From Candidatus Mailhella excrementigallinarum (lineage in GTDB: Bacteria > Desulfobacterota > Desulfovibrionia > Desulfovibrionales > Desulfovibrionaceae): a stretch of DNA of 64,000 nt. The position numbers were made by a program, and so were the translations under genes. The notes below the pieces were generated by a model. The model saw nothing but the letters and a program-made list of their open reading frames with translations. It was not told the DNA's origin and searched no databases. This document shows positions 31,772 to 40,124 of the stretch, piece after piece (within the stretch, counting starts at the first letter, position 1; every line of letters begins with the position of its first letter). The stretch is taken from NCBI GenBank assembly GCA_944324075.1, contig CALUUZ010000008.1, positions 1 through 64,000 on the forward strand. The letters are read 5' to 3'.

Positions 31772-34048
31772 ATGCCGCTGTGTGACATGCGGCGTCCGAG
31801 GACTGTCATGGGGCATGGTTTCGCCGTCTTCCCGCCGCTCCGCAGGGGCGGCCCCGCGCGCCGGGCGCTGGCCCTTGGCGCGTGCTATGTCATGGGCACC
31901 TTCAATGACAATTTTTTCAAGCAGGGGGCGCTGCTGCTGGCACTGGCGGCCGGTAACGCCGCCTTTCCCGCGTGGGGAACCTTTCTGTTTTCCCTGCCGT
32001 TCGCGCTGTTTTCCCTTTGGGCAGGCTGGCTGGCGGATCGCCGGCCGAAAAGGAATCTGGTGATCGGCGCGAAGCTGCTGGAGCTTGCCGCCATGCTTGC
32101 CGGAGCCTGGGGGCTGATTGCGCTGAGCTGGACGGGGCTCGCCGCCATGCTGTTCTGTATGGGGCTTTCTTCCACACTGTTCAGTCCGGCGCTCAACGGC
32201 TCCATTCCGGAGCTTTTTCCCGCGCGTCTCGTGCCCCGCATCAATGCCCTGTTCAAGCTGGGGACCACGGCATCCATTCTGCTGGGCATATCTCTGGCCG
32301 GAATCGTTCTGGACGCGGGGGGCAGCCGCACGGTGGAGCTGGGCTTTGCCCGTCCGTCCCGGGGCGTGCTGCTGCTTGCCGTGGGCGTGGTGGTCGTCGC
32401 TCTGGCGGGTCTGCTGTGTTCCGCCCTTGTGCCCCGCCGTCCGGCTGCGGGAAGTTCCGCTCCTTTTCCGCGTCTCGCGCTGCTGGATGCTCCGGCCCAG
32501 TTGAAGGAACTGCGGCAGGACAGGCCGCTTTTCCTCGCCGTATGGGGAGAAGTGTTTTTTTATTTTCTGTCCTCGCTGCTGTTGCTGGAAATCAATGCGC
32601 TGGGCGAGCTGGAGCTGGGCTTTTCCCACAGTTTCACAAGTCTCATGCCCGGCGCGCTGCTGGCAGGCATCTGCATCGGTTCCCTGGCCGCCGCGCGCGG
32701 CACACCGGAAAGCTGGAAGCGTCGGATAGTCCCATCCTGCGCCGGAATAGGAGGGCTGCTCTGCCTGACCTCCTGCGTGCCGCTTCTGCCTGACGCCGCG
32801 CGTCATGTGTTTCTGCCGATCGTGTATGCCTGCGCCGGAGCATGCGGAGGCATGTATCTCATTCCCCTGACCAGCTTCATTCAGGTGCGCCCCGCTCCGG
32901 AGTGCAAGGGACGGGTACTCGGACTGGATAACTGCCTCGTCTTCAGCGGCATCATGCTGGCGGGGCCGGTCTATTACGCTCTTTCTCCGCTGCCGCCCTC
33001 GCTGGCTCATGCCGTGCTCGGCGCGCCGGCGCTGGCTGCCGCCTGGTTCTTTTCCCGTGCCGTGGGGCGTCTGGAGCATGTTCGGAATGAAACAGCATGT
33101 GGAGTCGGGCGCGGCGGGATTCCATCGCCGCAAGACGTTCAGGAAGATAACGGCAGCAGGCCGGACGGAGAAGGTTCGTCGCGTCGGAGCGGCGTGCTGT
33201 TCGGAATCTTGGCCGCGTTTGTGCGGGGCTGCCTGAGCCTGCGCTACAGAGTGGAGGTAAAAGGACTGAAGGAGTTGAATCTGTCGGATGACGGACGCTC
33301 CATTCTGTTTCTTGCTTCCCATCCGGCGCTGACCGATCCGCTTGTCCTCTCCGCCCTGTTATGGCGTTATCGCCCGCGTCCTCTGGCGGATGAAGGGCAG
33401 GCGGGCAGACCGCTCATCCGCCAGGCGGCTTCTCTGGTGCGGCCCGTGTTCATTCCCGATGTGGGCAATGCGGAGCGGGGTGATCGCAGGGCCGCCGCGC
33501 GGGCCGTGCGCGAGGGGCTGCGCCGTGCCGCCGCTGCGCTGCGCGCGGGAGACTGCGTGCTGCTGTATCCATCAGGCAGGCTGACTTCCGATGGCCTGGA
33601 ACATCTCGGTTCCAACGGCGGAGCCTGGCATCTTCTGGAGGAAGCGCCGGAATGCAGAATTGTGCTGATACGCACATCCGGTCTGTGGGGGTCGTCGTTC
33701 AGCCGATGGGGCAGCGCAGGAAACAGGAAGCGGAAAGAGGATGCGCTGGAAACGCCGGAGTTCTTCCGTGCCTTTTTTGCAGGGCTGCGGGATATGCTGC
33801 TCAGCGGCATCTTTTTTATGCCGCGCCGACGGGTGCGGATAGAGGTGAAAGAAGCCGTGCGCGGGGAAGACAGGGATACGGGGGCGGACAGAGTATGTCT
33901 GCCCGCGCATGACCGGCTGGCGCTGAACCGGGCGCTGGAAGCCTTTTTCAACGCGCAGGCTCATGCCCCCGGCGAGGGCGTTCCCTCGTTCATTCCGCCC
34001 GAGGAAACGCCGCGCCATGTCCTGTTTTTTCCACGCGGGCGGAAGTAG
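31772..34048 (+). CDS. MFS transporter-PlsC acyltransferase fusion (LplT/Aas-like)
   Basis: A 758-residue fusion. Residues about 25-430 are an MFS transporter resembling lysophospholipid flippase LplT (GTFNDNFFKQGALLLALAA early). Residues about 470-745 are a PlsC-type acyltransferase with HPALTD (H-X4-D) near 516 and LLYPSGRLTSDG as the second motif. The acyl-ACP synthetase domain common in three-domain Aas fusions is absent. It likely brings lysophospholipid inward and re-acylates it. The 3' end overlaps the convergent pspC gene by 59 bases. The ATG at 31772 is the furthest; a later in-frame start at 31808 is possible. Confidence 0.85.
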   Translation: MPLCDMRRPRTVMGHGFAVFPPLRRGGPARRALALGACYVMGTFNDNFFKQGALLLALAAGNAAFPAWGTFLFSLPFALFSLWAGWLADRRPKRNLVIGAKLLELAAMLAGAWGLIALSWTGLAAMLFCMGLSSTLFSPALNGSIPELFPARLVPRINALFKLGTTASILLGISLAGIVLDAGGSRTVELGFARPSRGVLLLAVGVVVVALAGLLCSALVPRRPAAGSSAPFPRLALLDAPAQLKELRQDRPLFLAVWGEVFFYFLSSLLLLEINALGELELGFSHSFTSLMPGALLAGICIGSLAAARGTPESWKRRIVPSCAGIGGLLCLTSCVPLLPDAARHVFLPIVYACAGACGGMYLIPLTSFIQVRPAPECKGRVLGLDNCLVFSGIMLAGPVYYALSPLPPSLAHAVLGAPALAAAWFFSRAVGRLEHVRNETACGVGRGGIPSPQDVQEDNGSRPDGEGSSRRSGVLFGILAAFVRGCLSLRYRVEVKGLKELNLSDDGRSILFLASHPALTDPLVLSALLWRYRPRPLADEGQAGRPLIRQAASLVRPVFIPDVGNAERGDRRAAARAVREGLRRAAAALRAGDCVLLYPSGRLTSDGLEHLGSNGGAWHLLEEAPECRIVLIRTSGLWGSSFSRWGSAGNRKRKEDALETPEFFRAFFAGLRDMLLSGIFFMPRRRVRIEVKEAVRGEDRDTGADRVCLPAHDRLALNRALEAFFNAQAHAPGEGVPSFIPPEETPRHVLFFPRGRK

Positions 34049-34406
34049 ACCGCTCTCTGCCCCATCGGCTGTCCCATTGGAAATCCGGGCGTACCACCTG
34101 ATCTTCCATGCGCTGGATGCGTTTGTCCAGGCGCAGAATGCGCTCCTTCATGTCACGCATGAGGCGGGCGCGTTCCGCGGGGGAGTCCGGAACATGCTCT
34201 CCGGAAGGCTCCCCCTGCGGGGCGGCGGCTTCCATGAGCGCGGCGGCCAGAATATACAGCGCGATGCCGGGCCAGAATCCCGTGACCATGGTCAGCGCCA
34301 CGGCCGCAAGGCGCACGGCGGTCACGGGCAGCTCCCGTGACCGGGCGATGCCTTTGCACACGCCGAGGAGCATGCCGTCCGGGGCGCGTTGGATATTGAA
34401 CATCAT
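33990..34406 (-). CDS. pspC: Phage shock protein C (PspC domain)
   Basis: A 138-residue protein. The PspC domain (FNIQRAPDGMLLGVCKGIAR) is followed by a hydrophobic segment (about residues 32-58) and a coiled coil (ERARLMRDMKERILRLDKRI). The ATG at 34406 has GGAGG upstream; an earlier in-frame start is not supported. PspC relays membrane stress in the Psp system. It is the last gene of the pspA-pspB-pspC operon, and its 3' end runs 59 bases into the convergent MFS-PlsC gene. Confidence 0.88.
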   Translation of the reverse strand: MMFNIQRAPDGMLLGVCKGIARSRELPVTAVRLAAVALTMVTGFWPGIALYILAAALMEAAAPQGEPSGEHVPDSPAERARLMRDMKERILRLDKRIQRMEDQVVRPDFQWDSRWGRERSTSARVEKTGHGAAFPRAE

Positions 34407-34468
34407 GACGTGTTTCCTCCGGGAGAGAGAAGAAGGGAGCCGTCCTGCGGAAGGCCGGAAAACTGCGC

Positions 34469-34771
34469 TCATCCGCGCTCTGAAGTGTTCCGGCGGGGGA
34501 TGTCGTCGTGCGGGGATGGGGTTGTCCCGGCTCCGGAGCGCGATCCTGCATGCCGATCCAGCAGCGTTTCCAGCACGTCCACGCGTTTTTCCAGGTTTTC
34601 CAGTATGCCGGCGATATCCCGCAGCGTCATTTCGTCCGCGTCCGGCGCGCCGGGAGCGCCTGCACCGCGGTGAGAGGCGGCGTCCCGACGGGTCAGAGCC
34701 CTGAGCGCGTAAAGCAGGACGGCCAGACCTGCAGCCAGCAGACAGATAATGAGAACAAGCAGAACTTTCAT
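34469..34771 (-). CDS. pspB: PspB-like membrane protein
   Basis: A 100-residue protein with one N-terminal membrane helix (residues about 3-25). A coiled-coil segment, LRDIAGILENLEKRVDVLET, resembles the PspB C-terminal helix. It lies between pspA and pspC, the usual PspB position. The tail is longer than in E. coli. The call rests on position plus this helix; overall similarity is modest. Confidence 0.7.
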   Translation of the reverse strand: MKVLLVLIICLLAAGLAVLLYALRALTRRDAASHRGAGAPGAPDADEMTLRDIAGILENLEKRVDVLETLLDRHAGSRSGAGTTPSPHDDIPRRNTSERG

Positions 34772-34906
34772 CAAAAGTCCCTTTGGTTAAGGCGACCCCC
34801 CGTCAGGGGAGACGGAACGCACTCGGCAACCTTCAGGCATATTAGGGCCGCAGCCCCGGGCGGGCAAGCATTTTCCGGCGGGAGCCGCTTCCCGCCGGAA
34901 ACGTGA

Positions 34907-35560
34907 TCATGCGCCCATTCTGCGTCTGAGCGCGGCCAGTTCGTCCTCAACGGCGGCATCCCGCTCCATGTCGCGGAAGGCTGTATGCGGGGCAGGACGG
35001 GGCGCGCTGAGTTCGGCTTCATTTTCCATCCGGTTGATGCGCTGCTCAAGGTCGGCAAAGCGCCGCATGGCATCGGAATTGTCCGCCGCATTGATGGTGC
35101 GGTGCGCCTGATGACGCATGCGGGCCTGATGATGCCGTTCCACCAGCAGACGCTGGCGATCGCGGGTATTCACGATGCGTTCCTCCAGCATGCGGATATC
35201 CTCGCGGCACTTGTCCGCCAGACGCTCGTATTCTTCCCGGTTTCCCGCAAGCTGGGCCAGGCGTTCCTGCGCCTGGATCTTTTCCGCCAGAGCTTCTCTG
35301 GCCATGTCCTCCCGGTTTGCCCGGAGAGCGAGTTCGGCCCGTCTGTCCCACTGGGCGACCTCTTCCTCCGCTTCGCGTTCGATGCGCGCGGCCTTGTCCG
35401 CTTCCGCCATGGCGGCGGCGCAGCCGGACTTGAGTTCAACCAGGGTTTCTTCCATTTCACGCAGCATGAGCCGGATCAGCTTTTCCGGATCTTCCGCGTC
35501 GTCAAGCATGCTGTTGATATTGGAGCTGATGATATCCTTGAATCGGGAGAAAATGCCCAT
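34907..35560 (-). CDS. pspA: Phage shock protein A (PspA/IM30/Vipp1 family)
   Basis: A 217-residue nearly all-helical protein starting with MGIFSRFKDIISSNINSMLD, the amphipathic membrane-binding helix of the family. Then comes the conserved DAEDPEKLIRLMLREMEETL and long coiled coils. PspA polymerises on damaged membranes and restrains the activator PspF. First gene of pspABC and divergent from pspF, the classical arrangement. Confidence 0.95.
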   Translation of the reverse strand: MGIFSRFKDIISSNINSMLDDAEDPEKLIRLMLREMEETLVELKSGCAAAMAEADKAARIEREAEEEVAQWDRRAELALRANREDMAREALAEKIQAQERLAQLAGNREEYERLADKCREDIRMLEERIVNTRDRQRLLVERHHQARMRHQAHRTINAADNSDAMRRFADLEQRINRMENEAELSAPRPAPHTAFRDMERDAAVEDELAALRRRMGA

Positions 35561-35615
35561 GTGTTCCTCCTTGGGGAGACAGTGCTGAAATGCCGGAATA
35601 TCCGGTCACGCCGTC

Positions 35616-35800
35616 TTAGGGCGTCTTGCTCTCGAAAATATCTGCCGGCCAGGACCCTGTGTTCTGGCCCGCAGGTTTCACGCCGCCGGAGCTGTACGCC
35701 GCAAGTGAACTGCGGCGACAGCGGAGAAGAGGGGGGGGGCGCGGCTTCAGTCTCGCCCGGCTCGACTGAAGGAGAGCATTTCATAAGCGAAATACTCTAA
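35616..35800 (+). repeat. Dispersed structured repeat, copy R5
   Basis: A near full-length direct copy. The left end is TTAGGGCGTCTTGCTCTCGA, the inner hairpin GCCGCAAGTGAACTGCGGC is intact, and the right end is GAGAGCATTTCATAAGCGAA then ATACTCTAA. It lies between the candidate psp promoter and pspA, so it would be part of the psp leader RNA. A run of nine G interrupts the centre. Confidence 0.8.
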
Positions 35801-35815
35801 GCGCAAAGTATGCCA
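35800..35815 (-). promoter_or_regulatory. Candidate sigma-54 promoter of pspABC
   Basis: The minus strand reads TGGCATACTTTGCGCT, with GG-N10-GC spacing but GC instead of TT just before the -12 GC. It lies about 240 bases upstream of pspA and is expected in principle because pspF is divergent. The match is imperfect. Confidence 0.4.
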
Positions 35816-35943
35816 TGAATGGTAAAATCAAGTTATTTCACGGTGATGGTAAATATTCCGGGGAAATCATGGACATAAATTTCATTGTGGGATAGGCAAA
35901 ATAAACCATAAATGGATTTTAAAAACCGGAATAAGGTGAAATT

Positions 35944-37011
35944 ATGCAATTCTCTGTCGCTGATGCTCTGGGCACATCGGATATTTTTCTGGCCTTTCAG
36001 GAAAATGTGGCGCGGGCGGCGCGGGCGGAACGTCCGGTGCTGGTGCTTGGAGAACGCGGCACGGGCAAGGAGCTGGCGGCCCAGCGCCTGCATTATCTTT
36101 CGCCCCGCTGGGAAGGGCCGCTGGTGACGGTGCTGTGTCCGGCGCTCAGCCCCACGCTGCTGGAGTCGGAACTTTTCGGCCATGAAGCGGGCGCGTTCAC
36201 CGGGGCCCGGGGCAGGCATGAAGGATATTTCGAGCGGGCGAATCGGGGGACGCTGTTTCTTGACGAGGTGGCAGACATGCCGCTGCCTGTACAGGACAAA
36301 CTGCTGCGGGTGCTTGAGTACGGAGAGTTTGAACGGGTGGGGGGAAACGCGCCCGTCCGTGTGGATGTACGGATAGTGGCGGCCGCCAACCGGGATTTGC
36401 CACGGCTGGCGGCTGAAGGGAAATTCCGCGCGGATCTGCTGGATCGTCTGGCTTTTGACGTGCTGCATGTGCCGCCCCTGCGCGAACGGGGAGAGGACAG
36501 GCTGCTGCTGGCCCGGCATTTTGCCGCGCGCATGGCCGCCGAGCTGGATATCGGCAGGGCGGGATCCTCTCCCGGTTTTGATCTGCGTTTTGGGGAGGAA
36601 GCCCTGCGGCAGATGGAGGAATATGCCTGGCCGGGCAATGTGCGCGAACTGAGAAACGCGGTGGAACGGGGCGTGCTCCATGCCGGAACGGACGAAAACG
36701 GCGTGTTCGTGGTGGAACGGCTGGAGCTGAATCCTTTTGCTCCTGGCGTTCTGCCGCCTGCCGCCGCTCCGGGCGCGGACGCCGCGCGGGAGGACGGACC
36801 GGAGAAAACCCCGGAAAGGGGAATGCTGCCGCCCGGATTTTCCCTGCGGGAGGAACTGGCCCGGCAGGAAAGGGAGCTGCTGCAAAGGGCGTTGCGGCAG
36901 GCGCGTTACAGACAGACGGAAGCCGCGCGCCTTCTCGGACTGACGTATCATCAGTTCCGTGCGCTGTACCGGAAGCATGGCGAAAGGAAACGCGGGCAGG
37001 AATCCTCCTGA
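35944..37011 (+). CDS. pspF: PspF-like sigma-54 activator
   Basis: A 355-residue activator that, like PspF, lacks an N-terminal sensory domain and begins directly with the AAA+ module. Walker A is GERGTGKE, the sigma-54 loop GAFTGA, and the Walker B region GTLFLDEVADM. The C-terminus is a Fis-type helix-turn-helix (QTEAARLLGLTYHQFRALYR). Divergence from pspA and absence of a sensor domain support the PspF assignment. A linker of about 50 residues rich in Pro and Ala precedes the DNA-binding domain. Confidence 0.88.
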   Translation: MQFSVADALGTSDIFLAFQENVARAARAERPVLVLGERGTGKELAAQRLHYLSPRWEGPLVTVLCPALSPTLLESELFGHEAGAFTGARGRHEGYFERANRGTLFLDEVADMPLPVQDKLLRVLEYGEFERVGGNAPVRVDVRIVAAANRDLPRLAAEGKFRADLLDRLAFDVLHVPPLRERGEDRLLLARHFAARMAAELDIGRAGSSPGFDLRFGEEALRQMEEYAWPGNVRELRNAVERGVLHAGTDENGVFVVERLELNPFAPGVLPPAAAPGADAAREDGPEKTPERGMLPPGFSLREELARQERELLQRALRQARYRQTEAARLLGLTYHQFRALYRKHGERKRGQESS

Positions 37012-37059
37012 ACCTGCACAGTCTATGGCGCGGCGCACTGACGCTTGCGTCTCCGGCGG

Positions 37060-39090
37060 TCAATCGCGTGAGGGCAGGGCGTCAGCAGAACTGTGGCTGA
37101 GGGAGAGTTCCCGCAATTCAGCGATATTGATGCCAAGCTGTTTCATCTTTTGATAGAGATACGGCCTGGAAAGTTCAAGTGCAGCCGCTGCGCGGCGGAC
37201 ATTGCCGTGATGTTGCAGCAGGATGTTTCTGATATGTTCGGCCTCCTGCATGTTGCGGTAATCAGAGAGAGGTGGAGGCGCGGCCTCTGGAGCGGATGAA
37301 CCTGCGCGGACGCCAGTCGGGGCGCTTCCCTTCAGGCTTTTCAGCAGGGATGGAGGCAGAGACGCCATCGTCAGCTTTTCTTCATTCAGGATGTTGACCA
37401 TCCGTTCCATCGTGTTCTCGAGTTCACGGACATTACCCGGCCAATGGCAGCATTCGAGCATATGCAGGACATCGTCATCTATGCTGCGGATATTCTTCTT
37501 GAGATTGCGGGAAAATGTTTTCAGAAAGTATGCGGCCAGAAGTTTGATGTCCTCCCTCCGGAAACGCAGGGGAGGGATAAAGATGGGGTAGACGTTGAGC
37601 CGGTAAAACAGGTCTTCACGGAAGGTGCCGTCCTGAACCATTTGTTCGAGATTCCTGTTTGTCGCCGCGATGACGCGCACGTTCACCCTGCGGCTTACCG
37701 TGCCGCCCACGCGCGTGACTTCTCCATTCTGGAGGAGCCGGAGCAGGGCTACCTGGGCGTCCAGCGGCATCTCGCCTATTTCGTCAAGGAAAATGGAACC
37801 TCCTGAGGCCAGTTCAAATTTGCCCGGTTTGCCGCTTTTGCTGGCCCCGGTGAAAGCTCCATACTCATAGCCGAACAGTTCGCTTTCCAGGAGAGTGCGC
37901 GGCAGGGCTCCGCAATTGACTGTGATGAAGGGGCCGGAAGCACAGAGGCCGGCATTGTGGATGGATTGTGCGAAGAGTTCCTTGCCTGTGCCCGACTCGC
38001 CGAGGATCAGAACGGTCGTGGGGCGGGGAGCCACAAGCCGGGCTTCGGCCACGGCCTGTCTGAGTTCGGACGAGTGGCCGATGATGTCGTTGAAGGTATA
38101 GAGCGCTCTGTTGCCGGTCATTTGTACGGCAACCTTTCTCATCCGCTGGGATTCGCGCAGAACCAGCGTGATGTCATCGCCGCCTGCAATGGGCAGGACG
38201 GAATAGAGGCATGCGCGCGGTCGGGCCGTGAATTCAAATCGGGCCTCCTTGTCCTGAATGGGAGAAGACGTGTTCAGAATGTCGTGAAGGAGCGGAGAGT
38301 CCTGCAGATAGTCTGTGATGCCGCAGTCTGTGGCCGGGGCCCGGAGCCCCATGATGCGGGCCGCGTGGCTGTTCATCATGCGTATGCTGCCGTTCCGGGT
38401 CAGGACGATGATGCCGTCGTCCAGCAGCTCCATGATGGAATGCTGGCGGCGCAGCATCGCACGCAGGCGCATCTGTTCCGAGATGGCGTACGCTGCGGCC
38501 TTTACCATGCCGAAGGTGTGCGCATGGTAATGCTCCCTGTGCTGTCCTACATTGAGAACGGCGAGAAGATTCTTTTGCTCGTCAAGGATGGGGGCGGCGG
38601 AACAGCTCCAGTTTTCGCCAAGGCGGCGGAAATGTTCCATGCCTATGATTTCTATGGGTCTGTTTTCCGCAAGGCAGGTTCCTATGCCATTGGTGCCGAT
38701 AATGTTTTCCCGGCTGAGGGCTCCCAGGGTGATCTCGGGCATGGGAGCAGTTTCTTCCTGCGGGACGAAAGATGCGATGATGATGCCGTCCGCATTGGAA
38801 AGCGCCATGTTGGAGGCAAAGGGTTTTATGTCCGAGAACATGTGCTGGAATATTTCGGTCGTACACTGGATAAGGGCGCGGTTATGTTCGCGGATATGTT
38901 TCAGCAGGCCAGGATCGATGACCGCGCATTCCGTGCTGTCCACGGAAACGCCGCTTTGTGCGGAGCGCTCCCATGAACGGAGTATGAAATCCCGGACGAT
39001 ACCGGGTTCGGTTTTTTCACCGCGGAGCACCCGCTGCTTTTGTGCGGCCAGGGTATGCTGAAGGGAAAGATGGACCGGCTTGGATGACAT
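37060..39090 (-). CDS. AcoR-like sigma-54 activator of the TAXI/amidohydrolase operon
   Basis: A 676-residue activator with the AcoR layout. An N-terminal GAF-like domain is at about 75-210 (IGTNGIGTCLAENRPIEIIG is typical). A PAS domain follows at about 215-325, then AAA+ at about 345-575 with GESGTGKE and GAFTGA. A Fis-type helix-turn-helix (NVRRAAAALELSRPYLYQKM) is at the end. AcoR-type proteins respond to small metabolites. The start codon overlaps the first of the tandem ACATGT operator motifs, so the protein may also repress itself. It faces the five-gene operon starting at 39267. Confidence 0.92.
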   Translation of the reverse strand: MSSKPVHLSLQHTLAAQKQRVLRGEKTEPGIVRDFILRSWERSAQSGVSVDSTECAVIDPGLLKHIREHNRALIQCTTEIFQHMFSDIKPFASNMALSNADGIIIASFVPQEETAPMPEITLGALSRENIIGTNGIGTCLAENRPIEIIGMEHFRRLGENWSCSAAPILDEQKNLLAVLNVGQHREHYHAHTFGMVKAAAYAISEQMRLRAMLRRQHSIMELLDDGIIVLTRNGSIRMMNSHAARIMGLRAPATDCGITDYLQDSPLLHDILNTSSPIQDKEARFEFTARPRACLYSVLPIAGGDDITLVLRESQRMRKVAVQMTGNRALYTFNDIIGHSSELRQAVAEARLVAPRPTTVLILGESGTGKELFAQSIHNAGLCASGPFITVNCGALPRTLLESELFGYEYGAFTGASKSGKPGKFELASGGSIFLDEIGEMPLDAQVALLRLLQNGEVTRVGGTVSRRVNVRVIAATNRNLEQMVQDGTFREDLFYRLNVYPIFIPPLRFRREDIKLLAAYFLKTFSRNLKKNIRSIDDDVLHMLECCHWPGNVRELENTMERMVNILNEEKLTMASLPPSLLKSLKGSAPTGVRAGSSAPEAAPPPLSDYRNMQEAEHIRNILLQHHGNVRRAAAALELSRPYLYQKMKQLGINIAELRELSLSHSSADALPSRD

Positions 39091-39142
39091 GTCTTATATT
39101 TCTTACATGTTTTAGATAACATGTCTTATAAAAATTACATAT
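39083..39142. promoter_or_regulatory. Tandem operator (doubled inverted repeat) for the AcoR-like activator
   Basis: A 27-base unit occurs twice with 32-base spacing (39083-39109 and 39115-39141). Both begin GAT(G/A)ACATGTCTTATA and end TTACAT. Each unit holds ACATGT-type half-sites 18 bases apart in inverted order (39087, 39105; 39119, 39137). The spacing of three helical turns and the distance of about 60 bases to the -24 element fit an enhancer site for two activator dimers. Confidence 0.7.
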
Positions 39143-39201
39143 ATTGCGTCAAGAATGTTTTTTTATGCAATAAATACAATAAGTTTAAAAATATTTCCAG
39201 T

Positions 39202-39217
39202 TGGCACGCCTTTTGTA
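39202..39217 (+). promoter_or_regulatory. Sigma-54 (-24/-12) promoter of the TAXI/amidohydrolase operon
   Basis: TGGCACGCCTTTTGTA has a perfect TGGCACG -24 block and TTG at correct spacing; the -12 GC is GT. Start of transcription is expected near 39229, 38 bases before the first gene. Confidence 0.8.
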
Positions 39218-39266
39218 AGGAACGGCATGTTCCAATTTTCAAGACACTGTCCTCAAGGAGATATTC

Positions 39267-40112
39267 ATGATTATCGATTTTCGTACCCGTCCCCCGTACA
39301 AGACCGAACTGAATACGGTTATTTTTCAGGATGCGCCGGAATGCGCCCCCGAAGACATGTCCATTTTTGATATCGGCAAGGAGCCCATTCCCTCCAAGGA
39401 ACAGAAGTCCATGGAACTGTTCATGCGGGAGCTGGATGAGAGTGAAACCGAACAGGCTGTCATCATGGGCCGCAAGGCTGATGACAACGGTGAGGTGGAC
39501 AATGATGAAACCTGTGAGCTGATGCGGATGTACTCCGGACGTTTTATCGGCTTTGCCGGCGTCAATCCCCTCCAGGCCGGTCAGGTGGAGGAGATGGAGC
39601 GCTGTGCGGCCATGGGGTTTCGCGGCATAGGGCTTGATGTGGCCTGGCTCCGCAAGCAGCTCATGATCGATGACAGGATTCTTGATCCCATCTACGAAAA
39701 ATGCCAGCAGCTCGGGCTTATCGCTTCCATTACCTGCAGCTTCATGCTTGGGGATGATTTCAGCTTCAGCCACCCCGATCTTATCTGGCATGTGGCCGCC
39801 AGATATCCCAAGCTGAAGATAGTTGTGCCCCACGCCTGCTGGCCGCATGTGAACTATGCGCTTGCCATGGCCATCCGCTGTCCGAATGTGTACCTGATGC
39901 CTGACTGCTATGTGTATATCCACGGTTTCCCCATGAGCGAAGAATATGTGAATGCCGCCAACGGCTGGCTCAAACACCGCATCCTGTACTGCTCCACATA
40001 CCCCGTGCGCAGCCTCAGGCAGGCCAGGGAGGGCTGGATGACCCGCAATTTTACCAGAGACGCGCTCGAGCACACCATGTATCTCAACGCCAGGCGTCTT
40101 CTTTCCCTGTAA
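39267..40112 (+). CDS. Amidohydrolase-fold (amidohydrolase-2) protein lacking metal ligands, A
   Basis: A 281-residue TIM-barrel protein of the amidohydrolase-2 family. It starts MIIDFRTRPP, where active members have D.H.H, so the HxH metal pair is replaced by Arg-x-Arg-Pro. The strand-5 His is present (VVPHACWPH). The final strand has YCSTYPVRS where the family has G.DYP, so the metal Asp is replaced by Ser. GGAGATATTC precedes the ATG. First gene of the operon; the fifth gene is a homologue with the same substitutions. Activity, if any, is probably not classical zinc hydrolysis; decarboxylation, isomerisation or binding are open possibilities. Confidence 0.85.
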   Translation: MIIDFRTRPPYKTELNTVIFQDAPECAPEDMSIFDIGKEPIPSKEQKSMELFMRELDESETEQAVIMGRKADDNGEVDNDETCELMRMYSGRFIGFAGVNPLQAGQVEEMERCAAMGFRGIGLDVAWLRKQLMIDDRILDPIYEKCQQLGLIASITCSFMLGDDFSFSHPDLIWHVAARYPKLKIVVPHACWPHVNYALAMAIRCPNVYLMPDCYVYIHGFPMSEEYVNAANGWLKHRILYCSTYPVRSLRQAREGWMTRNFTRDALEHTMYLNARRLLSL

Positions 40113-40124
40113 GGAGGGCCGGAT

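Larger units (their letters stand above)
35561..35943. other. pspA-pspF divergent control region
   Basis: 383 bases without a gene. It contains repeat R5, the candidate -24/-12 element at 35800-35815, and an AT-rich 125-base stretch (35816-35943) where PspF binding sites and the pspF promoter would be expected. Confidence 0.6.

Noticed and set aside
31031..33322. 763-residue minus-strand frame
   Set aside because: Antisense to the CYTH and MFS-PlsC genes; no recognisable domains.
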